Shown: in pieces, positions 44,564 to 52,207 of the stretch
Layout: each line of letters opens with the position of its first letter
Numbering within the stretch: the first letter of the stretch is position 1
NCBI GenBank assembly: GCA_018402455.1
Contig: JAGYIG010000006.1
Span: 1 to 64,000 of the forward strand
Length of the DNA: 64,000 bases
Source: Opitutaceae bacterium
Lineage (GTDB): Bacteria; Verrucomicrobiota; Verrucomicrobiia; Opitutales; Opitutaceae
Direction of reading: 5' to 3'
The notes under the pieces: generated by a model
Told to the model about the DNA's origin: nothing
Seen by the model: only the letters and a program-made list of their open reading frames with translations
The model's database searches: none
Position numbers and translations under genes: made by a program

Positions 44564-45651
44564 CGACCCTCGACGCGCTCGCCACCCCCAGCATTCTTGT
44601 CGTCGAGGATCGCTTGGAGACCAACCTGCGGGTGATGCAGCAGGCGTGCGATCAGGCGGGAATCGCCCTGCGCCCGCACATCAAGACGCACAAGCTGGTG
44701 CCGATCGCCCGGCGTCAGTTGGCGCTGGGGGCGAAGGGCCTCACCTGCGCCAAGCTGGGCGAGGCCGAGGCGATGCTGGCCAGCGGCGTGCGCGAAATCT
44801 TCCTCGCCCACTCACTGGTCGACCCCCGCCAGGCCCCGCGGATCCGAGCCCTCGGGCACCAGCTCGACGAATTGCGCCTCGCCGTTACCAGCGAGGCCCA
44901 CCTTGAGGCCTTCCTCCCCTTGGCCCGACAGGTCGGGTGCCCGCTCCTCGTCATGATGGCCGTGGACACCGGACTCAACCGGGAAGGCGTCCGCTCCCTC
45001 GCTGCCGCCCAGCGCATCGCCCAGCAGCTCGAGGCGGAACCGCTTACCCGGCTGGCCGGATTTTATTCCCACGAGGGGCAGTTCTACGGCAGCGACCACA
45101 CCCAACACTCCGCCAATGTCGCCGCCCTGATTGATCACCTCTGTGCGGTCCGCGACGCCGTCGATCCGGCGCTGGCGATCTGGCCGGGTTGCAGTGTTTC
45201 GGCCCGGGCCGTGGTTGCCGCGGCGGCGGGTCGGATCGAGGCCGTCCGCCCGGGGGCCTATGTTTTTGGCGACCTTTCGCTGACTCAAAATGCCAACGTG
45301 ATGCCCTGGGATCATGTCGCCCTCCAGGTGCTCGCCACCGTGGTCGACAAACCCACGGCCGAGCTCGCCCTCATCGATGCCGGCTCCAAAACCTTTTCCT
45401 CCGATAAGACCCGCCAGGGAACCACCGCCCTCGCCGCCGATGGCCGTCGCTTGGAGGTCTTTGCGGTCAACGAGGAACATGGCCACCTGCGCGGGGCCGA
45501 TTTGGGCAACGTCAAGGTCGGCGACCGCATTGCCTTCGTGCCCGCCCACGTCTGCCCGGTGGTCAACCTCACCGACCAGGTTCACGTCATCGCCACCGAC
45601 GGATCCGTTCGCACCACCTGGCCGGTCGAGGCGCGCGGCAAAACCCAGTAA
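44560..45651 (+). CDS. D-serine dehydratase / D-threonine aldolase-like PLP enzyme (alanine racemase fold)
   Basis: A 363-residue protein from ATG 44560. PLP Lys42 is in RPHIKTHKLV, the hallmark of the DSD1/D-threonine-aldolase group. The C-terminus carries PAHVCPVVN near residue 330, whose His and Cys bind zinc in eukaryotic-type D-serine dehydratase. Between them lies SHEGQFYG, corresponding to a substrate-binding loop. D-TAs cleave beta-hydroxy-D-amino acids to glycine plus an aldehyde; DSDs produce pyruvate and ammonia. A RidA protein on the other side of the locus fits an enamine-releasing reaction. Confidence 0.85.
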   Translation: MTTLDALATPSILVVEDRLETNLRVMQQACDQAGIALRPHIKTHKLVPIARRQLALGAKGLTCAKLGEAEAMLASGVREIFLAHSLVDPRQAPRIRALGHQLDELRLAVTSEAHLEAFLPLARQVGCPLLVMMAVDTGLNREGVRSLAAAQRIAQQLEAEPLTRLAGFYSHEGQFYGSDHTQHSANVAALIDHLCAVRDAVDPALAIWPGCSVSARAVVAAAAGRIEAVRPGAYVFGDLSLTQNANVMPWDHVALQVLATVVDKPTAELALIDAGSKTFSSDKTRQGTTALAADGRRLEVFAVNEEHGHLRGADLGNVKVGDRIAFVPAHVCPVVNLTDQVHVIATDGSVRTTWPVEARGKTQ

Positions 45652-45679
45652 CCCTGCCACCACAGTTTCAAGCCCGCCC

Positions 45680-46570
45680 ATGCAAGCTCAGCTCTACCTC
45701 GACTCCCAACACGACCTCGCGGAGGGCCCCGTCTGGCACGAGGGCAAACTTTACTGGGTGAACATCACCGCCGGCCGGCTCTATCGGCACGACCCGACCA
45801 ACGATTCCACCACCCACTGGGACGTGGGCGCCACGCTCGGCGTGGCCCTGCCCGCCGCCAACGGGTGGTGGTGGAACGCTCGCGAACGTGACTGCGCCTG
45901 GCTGCACGAACCTACCGGGAAGATCGTGCCGATTGCCGCAACCATCGCTCCCGACGTGCCGGCCAACCATCGCTTCAATGATGGCTTCTGCGGGCCCGAC
46001 GGACACCCTTGGGTGGGCAGTGCGGCGCTGGACGGATCGCGGGAAACCGCCGCCCTTTACCGGGCCGATCCGACGGGTGCACTGCACCTGGCCCTGGCAA
46101 ACATCACGCTTTCCAACGGTCTCGGGTGGTCGCCCGATCACCACCGCTTTTATTATGTCGATTCACTGGCGCACCAACTGGCGGTCTTCGACTACGACGC
46201 CGCAACCCACCAGCTCCGCAACCGCCGCATCCTGCGGGAGTTCCCCCCGGATGGCAGCGTGCCGGACGGACTCAGTATCGATACCGCCGGCCACGTCTGG
46301 TTGGCGATCTGGGGCGGCGCAAAGGTCCTCCGGCTCCATGGCCTGACCGGGGAAATTCTCGATCAAATTGAACTCCCGGTCACCCAGGTGACCTCCTGCT
46401 GTTTCGGCGGGCCCGATCACCAAACCCTTTTCATCACCACCGCCCGAGCGGGTCTCGACGAGAAAGCGGTGCGGGAACAGCCGTTCGCCGGGGGTATTTT
46501 CGCGGTCGAAACCCGCACGCGCGGTCTGCCACCGACTCCCTGTTCGATTCCTCCGCCTCGGCCGGACTGA
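45680..46570 (+). CDS. SMP-30/gluconolactonase-family sugar lactonase
   Basis: A 296-residue six-bladed propeller lactonase from ATG 45680. The family pattern is visible: HDLAEGPVWHEGKLYWVNI (first metal Glu), NHRFNDGFCGPDGHPWVG (Asn/Asp ligands) and TLSNGLGWSPDHHRFYYVDSL (second Asn, Asp), then PDGLSIDTAGHVWLAIWGG. Regucalcin-fold enzymes open aldonolactones. The C-terminus after GLPP differs from the usual end and could carry a small frameshift. Last gene of the plus operon from the IclR divergent promoter. Confidence 0.88.
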   Translation: MQAQLYLDSQHDLAEGPVWHEGKLYWVNITAGRLYRHDPTNDSTTHWDVGATLGVALPAANGWWWNARERDCAWLHEPTGKIVPIAATIAPDVPANHRFNDGFCGPDGHPWVGSAALDGSRETAALYRADPTGALHLALANITLSNGLGWSPDHHRFYYVDSLAHQLAVFDYDAATHQLRNRRILREFPPDGSVPDGLSIDTAGHVWLAIWGGAKVLRLHGLTGEILDQIELPVTQVTSCCFGGPDHQTLFITTARAGLDEKAVREQPFAGGIFAVETRTRGLPPTPCSIPPPRPD

Positions 46571-46737
46571 CGAGGAGGCCGCCGCCGCCGCCCCAAGGCC
46601 GGTCACCGACTCACCCTTAAAAATTAAACCGCGATTTTCTTAAAATATTTTGAACGAAATCCCCGGGGCCTCGTCTTCCCCTTTGTAAGTTCATTGTTCT
46701 TTGGTTTAGTTCATAGTTTGTAGTTTGATTAGTCGGT
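46571..46737 (+). other. AT-rich intergenic stretch upstream of rsmE, possible promoter/leader
   Basis: An unusually AT-rich segment for this chromosome (TTAAAATATTTTGAACG, TTTGTAAGTTCATTG, TTTAGTTCATAGTTTG) between the lactonase stop and the terminator-like hairpin. It has no ORF. It may contain the promoter of a short leader RNA ending in the hairpin at 46738-46779, or of rsmE. Confidence 0.4.
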
Positions 46738-46779
46738 AAGGGCGCCTTGGTTATTCACTGTGGCGCCCTTCCTGTTTTT
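46738..46779 (+). terminator. Terminator-like hairpin ahead of rsmE
   Basis: AAGGGCGCC (46738-46746) pairs perfectly with GGCGCCCTT (46762-46770) around a 15-nt loop, followed by CCTGTTTTTC with a 5-T run. It is 168 nt after the lactonase stop and 44 nt before the rsmE start, so it either ends the upstream operon or terminates or attenuates a short leader. Confidence 0.7.
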
Positions 46780-46822
46780 CGACCCTCGACTCTGGCTGGC
46801 ACCACTTTAGGCCTGAATAATC

Positions 46823-47578
46823 ATGTCTGATTTTCGTGCCTTTTACTCTCCCGCCGAACAAGAACCCCGCCAGGTGGTTTTGGATGCGACCGAATCCCAC
46901 CACTTGGTGGCCGTCAACCGGGCACGGATCGGCGCCACCGTGGTCGTGTTCAACGGCAAGGGCACCGAGTGGATCTGCGAGCTTACCCAAGACTCGAAGC
47001 GTGCCGCCGAACTGAAGGTGAGGTTTGCCCAAACCGCCCCGCCCCTGCCGCACCACATCAGTCTGGCGCAGGCCCTGCCCAAGGGAAACACCTTTGAGTC
47101 CATCGTCCGCAAGGCCACCGAGATCGGGGCCGCCGAGATCATTCCGCTGGAAAGCGAGCGCACCCAAGTGCACCTCGATGCCAATCGCTCGGACAAAAAG
47201 CACGACAAGTGGAAAACCGCCGCCCTCGAGGGCGCGAAACAATGCGGGAATCCGTGGCTGCCGGAGATCCAACCGTTGCGCACGGCGGCGGAGTATTTCG
47301 CCAACCCTGGCGCGTTCGATTTGAAACTCATCGCCAGCCTGCATCCCGGGGCCAAGCCCCTCAAAGCCGTGCTGGCAGCGAGCGAATCGGCGCTGGGACG
47401 CCCCCCCCGTCGGGTGCTGTGGGCCATCGGACCCGAGGGCGATTTCACCCCCAGCGAGATGAGCATCGCCCAGAGTGCGGGGTTCGAGCCGATCACCCTC
47501 GGTCCCTTGGTGCTCCGTTGTGAGACGGCGGCCGTGTATGCACTCAGTGTGCTGAGCTACGAGCTCTCCTCCTCATGA
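46823..47578 (+). CDS. rsmE: 16S rRNA m3U1498 methyltransferase RsmE
   Basis: A 251-residue SPOUT-fold methyltransferase that methylates N3 of U1498 in 16S rRNA using S-adenosylmethionine. The N-terminal PUA-like domain covers residues 1-75 (FRAFYSPAE, ESHHLVAVNRARIG). The SPOUT domain carries KATEIGAAEIIPLESERTQV near residue 95, VLWAIGPEGDFTPSEM near 198 and LGPLVLRCETAAVYALS, the trefoil-knot cofactor loop. It overlaps the peptidase gene by 4 nt (ATGA). Confidence 0.93.
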   Translation: MSDFRAFYSPAEQEPRQVVLDATESHHLVAVNRARIGATVVVFNGKGTEWICELTQDSKRAAELKVRFAQTAPPLPHHISLAQALPKGNTFESIVRKATEIGAAEIIPLESERTQVHLDANRSDKKHDKWKTAALEGAKQCGNPWLPEIQPLRTAAEYFANPGAFDLKLIASLHPGAKPLKAVLAASESALGRPPRRVLWAIGPEGDFTPSEMSIAQSAGFEPITLGPLVLRCETAAVYALSVLSYELSSS

Positions 47579-49677
47579 AAGCACAACCACTCGGTTGGCT
47601 TGCCCTCTGCTCCCTATCCTTGGCCGCTCAATTGAACGCTTCCCCCCCATCCGAAGATCCCTACTTGTGGCTCGAGGAGATCGCATCCGAACGGGCTCTT
47701 GATTGGGTCAAGGCCCGCAACAAGGTCACCCTCGAGGAGCTCACCTCCTCCCCGCGCTACGACGAGCTCTACCAGGGGTTGCTGGAAATCTATCATTCCA
47801 GCGACAAGATCCCGGGCGTCACTCAACACGGTGACCACTATTATAATTTCTGGCAGGACGCCGATCACGAGCGGGGCATCTGGCGACGCTGCTCTCCCGC
47901 CTCCTACCTCGCCGAGGAACCCGCGTGGGAGACCGTTCTCGATCTCGATGCCCTCGCCGCCACCGAGGCCATCAGCTGGGTGTGGAAGGGTGCCACCGTC
48001 CTCGACCTCACCTTCGACCGGGCCCTGCTCCGCCTTTCCGTCGGAGGCAAGGATGCCGTCGTCATTCGCGAATTTGATCTCATCGGGAAACAGTTTGTGG
48101 CCGACGGATTTAATCTCCCGGAATCGCGTAACCACGCGCAATGGGTCGATGCCGACACCTTGCTGGTCGGCAGCGCGGTCGATCCGGCCCAAGCCACCGA
48201 CTCCGGCTACCCCCGCCTCACCTGGCGGTGGCGTCGCGGCCAGGCACTGCCCGACGCGGAGAAAATCTACGCCGGAGAAAAAACGGACGTGGGCGTCTTT
48301 GCCGCCGTCTCCGACTCCCTCAGCGGACGGCGGGAAATGATCGTCCGCGCCCTCACGTTCTTCGAGACCGAGTATTATCTCGTCGGCGCCGACCACGAGC
48401 TCACCCCGATTCCGGTGCCCTTGGATTCCGAAATCGGTTTCTTCCATGATCAGCTCCTCGTGGAGGTGAAGTCCGATTGGTCGGTCGGTGCCACCACCCT
48501 GCCCACCGGTGCGCTCGTCGCGATAAACTTTGACGCGTTCATGGCAGGCGCCCGGGGCTTCACCCTGCTGTTCACGCCCCAACCTCGGGTATCGCTGGCT
48601 CGCCAAGGTTACACGACCACCCGGAACCACGTCGTCATCTCAACGCTGGACAACGTGAACGGCCGTCTCGCCGCTTGGCGCTACGATCACGGCGATTGGC
48701 AGGCCGTCGCGATGGAGGCGCCGGCCATCGGTAGCATCTCCGCGCGGGGCATCGATTCCAACCGCTCCGACCAGATCTTTGTCACCACCTCAAATTTCCT
48801 CAGCCCGTCCACCCTGCACCGGCAAACCGTCGGCCAAAACGACCGAATCACCCTGAAACAGACCCCGGCCTACTTCGACGCGACGGGGTTGACCATGACC
48901 CAGCACGAGGCCACCGCCCCGGATGGCACCAGGATCCCGTATTTTCAGGTCGGGCGAGCCGATTTGGAACCGGACGGCACTCACCCCACCCTGCTCTACG
49001 GCTATGGGGGGTTTCAGGTCTCGATGACTCCGGATTACACCGGCACGTGGGGCCGGAGCTGGATGGCCCGGGGCGGCGTTTTTGTCCTCGCCAATATTCG
49101 CGGCGGCGGTGAGTTCGGACCGGCCTGGCACCAAGCGGCCCGGAAGGAAAATCGCCAGGTGTCCTGGGACGACTTCATTGCCATCGGGGAAGATCTGATC
49201 GCCCGGGGGGTGACCTCTCCCCCACACCTCGGCATCATGGGCGGCAGCCAAGGCGGACTCCTCATGGGCGTGATGTATACCCAGCGGCCCGACCTGTGGG
49301 GGGCCGTGGTGTGCCAGGTGCCGTTGCTGGATATGTTGCGTTTCCACCGGCTGCTGGCGGGCGCGTCATGGATGGGCGAATACGGCAATCCCGACCTTCC
49401 GGCGGAACGCGAATTCATCGCCGCCTACTCGCCCTACCAGAACATTTCGCCCGTCGGCGACTACCCGCGCATTCTCTTTGTCACCTCCACGCATGATGAC
49501 CGGGTGCACCCGGCCCACGCCCGCAAGATGGCGGCCCGATTGGAGGAATTCGGGCACGATTTCCTCTATTGGGAAAACACCGAAGGCGGCCACGGGGGGG
49601 CCGCCAACCACACCGAACGCGCCCAGCTGCACGCTCTCGGTTATGCATTCCTCTGGCAGGAACTCAGCGGTGAATAA
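47575..49677 (+). CDS. Prolyl oligopeptidase family (S9A) peptidase, exported
   Basis: A 700-residue S9 peptidase with an N-terminal signal (LGWLALCSLSLAAQLNAS), hence periplasmic. It begins the mature region with DPYLWLEEI as in prolyl oligopeptidases. The N-terminal seven-bladed propeller spans residues 60-420; the hydrolase domain spans 430-700 with Ser558 in MGGSQGGLL, Asp641/642 in THDDRVHP and His673 in EGGHGG. Acts on short peptides. Translationally coupled to rsmE without functional link. Confidence 0.9.
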   Translation: MKAQPLGWLALCSLSLAAQLNASPPSEDPYLWLEEIASERALDWVKARNKVTLEELTSSPRYDELYQGLLEIYHSSDKIPGVTQHGDHYYNFWQDADHERGIWRRCSPASYLAEEPAWETVLDLDALAATEAISWVWKGATVLDLTFDRALLRLSVGGKDAVVIREFDLIGKQFVADGFNLPESRNHAQWVDADTLLVGSAVDPAQATDSGYPRLTWRWRRGQALPDAEKIYAGEKTDVGVFAAVSDSLSGRREMIVRALTFFETEYYLVGADHELTPIPVPLDSEIGFFHDQLLVEVKSDWSVGATTLPTGALVAINFDAFMAGARGFTLLFTPQPRVSLARQGYTTTRNHVVISTLDNVNGRLAAWRYDHGDWQAVAMEAPAIGSISARGIDSNRSDQIFVTTSNFLSPSTLHRQTVGQNDRITLKQTPAYFDATGLTMTQHEATAPDGTRIPYFQVGRADLEPDGTHPTLLYGYGGFQVSMTPDYTGTWGRSWMARGGVFVLANIRGGGEFGPAWHQAARKENRQVSWDDFIAIGEDLIARGVTSPPHLGIMGGSQGGLLMGVMYTQRPDLWGAVVCQVPLLDMLRFHRLLAGASWMGEYGNPDLPAEREFIAAYSPYQNISPVGDYPRILFVTSTHDDRVHPAHARKMAARLEEFGHDFLYWENTEGGHGGAANHTERAQLHALGYAFLWQELSGE

Positions 49678-49747
49678 ACGACTGAATCGACGGAGCGCAC
49701 CCACCGACGACCCCAAGCCCGACCCGCTTCAGGTCGCGCCCGGCCGA

Positions 49748-51346
49748 TCACCAGACCAGTAAGCCACCGGCATAAGTGAAGCCGGCACCGACGCTGCAGA
49801 AGATGATTTTGTCCCCGGCCTCAAAGATTTCCTCTTCGGCCGCCCAGCCGAGGGCCATCGAAACCGAAGCGCCGGAGGTGTTGCCGTATTTATCGATCGT
49901 GACGACAAAGCGGTCATAGGCGATGCCCACCCGCTTCGAGACCGCCCGCAGGATCCGCTCGTTGGCTTGGTGCGGCACGATCCAACCGATGTCATCGGGG
50001 GTCAGTTGGTGGCGTTGCATCGTCTTCTCGATCTCGTCGGCAAATGCTTTCACCGCGCTCTTGAACACCACCGGGCCGTTCACCTGCAGGTAGAAGTCAT
50101 CGACGTTCACATCTTCCGGCTTGGGCCAGGGTTTGTTGGCGCCGCCGCCCGGACGTTGGATGGCGGCAAATTTGCTCGCATCGCCCGAGAGGCCCATGCG
50201 GTGAAGACGATGCCCCCCGGGAGCATCGGTGAGGATCGCCGCACCGGCCCCGTCGCCAAACAGAAAGGCCGTCTCGTGATCTTTCGGGTTGGTGATGCGG
50301 GACAGCAACTCGGCCGTCACCACCAGCACCCGCTTCGGCCCGCCGCCCAGAATCAGCGAGCGGCCCACTTCAAGCGCATAGAGCCAGCCGGAACAGGCGG
50401 CATTGAGGTCGAACGCCAGCGCGGAATTGATCCCCAGTTTCTGCGCCAACGCGCTGGCCATGGCGGGAACCGGTTGATCGGGAATGAGGGTCGCCATGAT
50501 CACCCCATCAATACTGGCCAACTCCACGCCGGATTGCTCGAGGGCATGCTCGACCGCGGTGACCGCCAGATCCGTCGCGGTCTCACCCTCGCCGGCATAG
50601 CGCCGTTCGCGGATGCCGGTGAGCTTGATCATCTCCGCCTCGGTGCGGCCCGGGAACTCCTTGAGCACGTCCTTGGTGGAGCGAATGTTCTTGGGCACGG
50701 CAAAACCCACCCCGGCAATGCACACGGTTTGGTCGGTGGCCTTGACGGTGACTGCGGGGGTGACCGACGGCTCCGCCAGATCCCCCGCCCCGCGATTCGC
50801 CAAATACCGGGCCACGTCATCGCCCGAAATCCGACCGGCCGGTCCCGTCGCCGGGATGTCCGTGATCGTGTCCGGATCCAACCCCGCATCCCGAATCAGC
50901 TTCACGGCGCGCGGGGTCCATTTGGGGCCGGCGGAAAGGGCTGCCGGCGCAGCGGAGGCTGGCGCAACGGGATCAGCGGCGGCGGCGGCGGCGGCGGGTT
51001 TGGCTTCGATGGAAGGCGGAGTCGTTGACCCCGATTTTTCCTCGGGCGCCGCGCTCTTGGCCGCCAAATGCTTGAGCGACACGTCGTCGGTCGCGATCCG
51101 CATGAACGGGGAGCCCGAGGGCACGATGTCCCCCGCCCGCACGGCCAATGCCTCCAGCACCCCATCGCATGGGGCCTCGAACTCAAACACCGATTTGTCG
51201 CTCTCGAGTTCGGCAATTTTGTCGCCTTTGGCGAATGAGTCGCCCGGCGCCACCATCACATCGATGATGGTCAATTCGTTTACTGTCGCCCCCATCGAGG
51301 GGATCGGCACATCGATCAAAAAGGTCTGCGCAGTGGAGTCAGCCAT
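49748..51346 (-). CDS. Fusion: lipoyl domain - E3-binding domain - ketoacyl-ACP synthase III
   Basis: A 532-residue protein with three modules. Residues 9-85 form a lipoyl/biotinyl domain with the lipoylation site Lys51 in ELESDKSVFEFE. Ala/Pro-rich linkers flank residues 142-184, a peripheral-subunit (E3)-binding domain (TPRAVKLIRDAGLD, GPAGRISGDDVARYL). Residues 205-532 are a complete FabH-type KAS III with catalytic Cys318 (LNAACSG), His459 (VPHQANERI) and Asn489 (YGNTSGAS). The order is that of the E2 subunit of 2-oxo acid dehydrogenases, with the acyltransferase domain replaced by a condensing enzyme. KAS III normally uses acyl-CoA and malonyl-ACP. Encoded 63 nt after kdsA in the unit pyrG-kdsA-this gene. 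The ORF is one continuous frame. Confidence 0.9.
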   Translation of the reverse strand: MADSTAQTFLIDVPIPSMGATVNELTIIDVMVAPGDSFAKGDKIAELESDKSVFEFEAPCDGVLEALAVRAGDIVPSGSPFMRIATDDVSLKHLAAKSAAPEEKSGSTTPPSIEAKPAAAAAAADPVAPASAAPAALSAGPKWTPRAVKLIRDAGLDPDTITDIPATGPAGRISGDDVARYLANRGAGDLAEPSVTPAVTVKATDQTVCIAGVGFAVPKNIRSTKDVLKEFPGRTEAEMIKLTGIRERRYAGEGETATDLAVTAVEHALEQSGVELASIDGVIMATLIPDQPVPAMASALAQKLGINSALAFDLNAACSGWLYALEVGRSLILGGGPKRVLVVTAELLSRITNPKDHETAFLFGDGAGAAILTDAPGGHRLHRMGLSGDASKFAAIQRPGGGANKPWPKPEDVNVDDFYLQVNGPVVFKSAVKAFADEIEKTMQRHQLTPDDIGWIVPHQANERILRAVSKRVGIAYDRFVVTIDKYGNTSGASVSMALGWAAEEEIFEAGDKIIFCSVGAGFTYAGGLLVW

Positions 51347-51409
51347 AGGAATGGTCGGATCGTGCGGTTCGATTTCTTGCGGGTCAACGCCGGTGGCGCA
51401 TTTCCGAAA

Positions 51410-52204
51410 TCAGCTGTTCACGACTCGCCAAACCGCCAAACAGCGTTCGATCAGTCCGGCCAACTCGCTGAGCGGCACCATGTTCGGTCCGTCGCTGATG
51501 GCTTGGGCCGGATCAGGATGGGTTTCCAAGAACAGGCCGTGGGCGCCCGCCGCCAGCGCCGCCTTGGCGAGAGGCTCGACAAACTCGCGTTGGCCACTGC
51601 TCCGGCCATCACCGGCGCCGGGCAACTGCACGCTGTGAGTCGCGTCGAGAATCGTTGGGAGCCCGTTGGCCGCCATGATCGGGAATGCCCGCATGTCGAC
51701 GACGAGATTTTGGTAGCCAAAGGTCGTGCCCCGCTCCGTCTGCCAGATTTCCCCCGCGCCGCCCTCGCGAATCTTGGCCACGACATGCTTCATGTCAGTC
51801 GGGGCGAGAAACTGTCCTTTCTTGACGTTGACGATCCGGCCAGTGACGGCCGCCGCCAGTAACAGGTCGGTCTGCCGACTCAGAAATGCCGGAATCTGCA
51901 GGACGTCACACACCGCCGCGACCGGCCCGCACTGCTCGGCGTGGTGGATGTCGGTCACGACCGGCAGGCCGAACTCCGATTTCACCATCGCCAGCAAGGC
52001 CAACCCCGCCTCGAGTCCCGTGCCCCGCGCCCCGGCGATGGAGGTCCGGTTGGCTTTGTCGAACGACCCTTTGAAGACGATGTTCAGGTCCGGATGCGAC
52101 CGCCCGAGCGTCACCAATTCAGTGGCCACCGCCCGGCAGACGTCGGCGTTTTCCAAGGAGCAGGGACCCGCCAGCAGCAGGAGTTTGGTCGGGTCGTGGA
52201 GCAT
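51410..52204 (-). CDS. kdsA: 3-deoxy-D-manno-octulosonate 8-phosphate synthase KdsA
   Basis: It condenses arabinose 5-phosphate and PEP to KDO 8-phosphate for lipopolysaccharide core synthesis. 264 residues, with [11 protein letters not shown] at residues 8-18, [12 protein letters not shown] near 45, [14 protein letters not shown] near 103, [12 protein letters not shown] and [10 protein letters not shown]. The Cys in AGPCS is the ligand of the metal-dependent class (the metal-free class has Asn there). It starts 3 nt after pyrG. Confidence 0.93.
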   Translation of the reverse strand: MLHDPTKLLLLAGPCSLENADVCRAVATELVTLGRSHPDLNIVFKGSFDKANRTSIAGARGTGLEAGLALLAMVKSEFGLPVVTDIHHAEQCGPVAAVCDVLQIPAFLSRQTDLLLAAAVTGRIVNVKKGQFLAPTDMKHVVAKIREGGAGEIWQTERGTTFGYQNLVVDMRAFPIMAANGLPTILDATHSVQLPGAGDGRSSGQREFVEPLAKAALAAGAHGLFLETHPDPAQAISDGPNMVPLSELAGLIERCLAVWRVVNS

Positions 52205-52207
52205 GAT

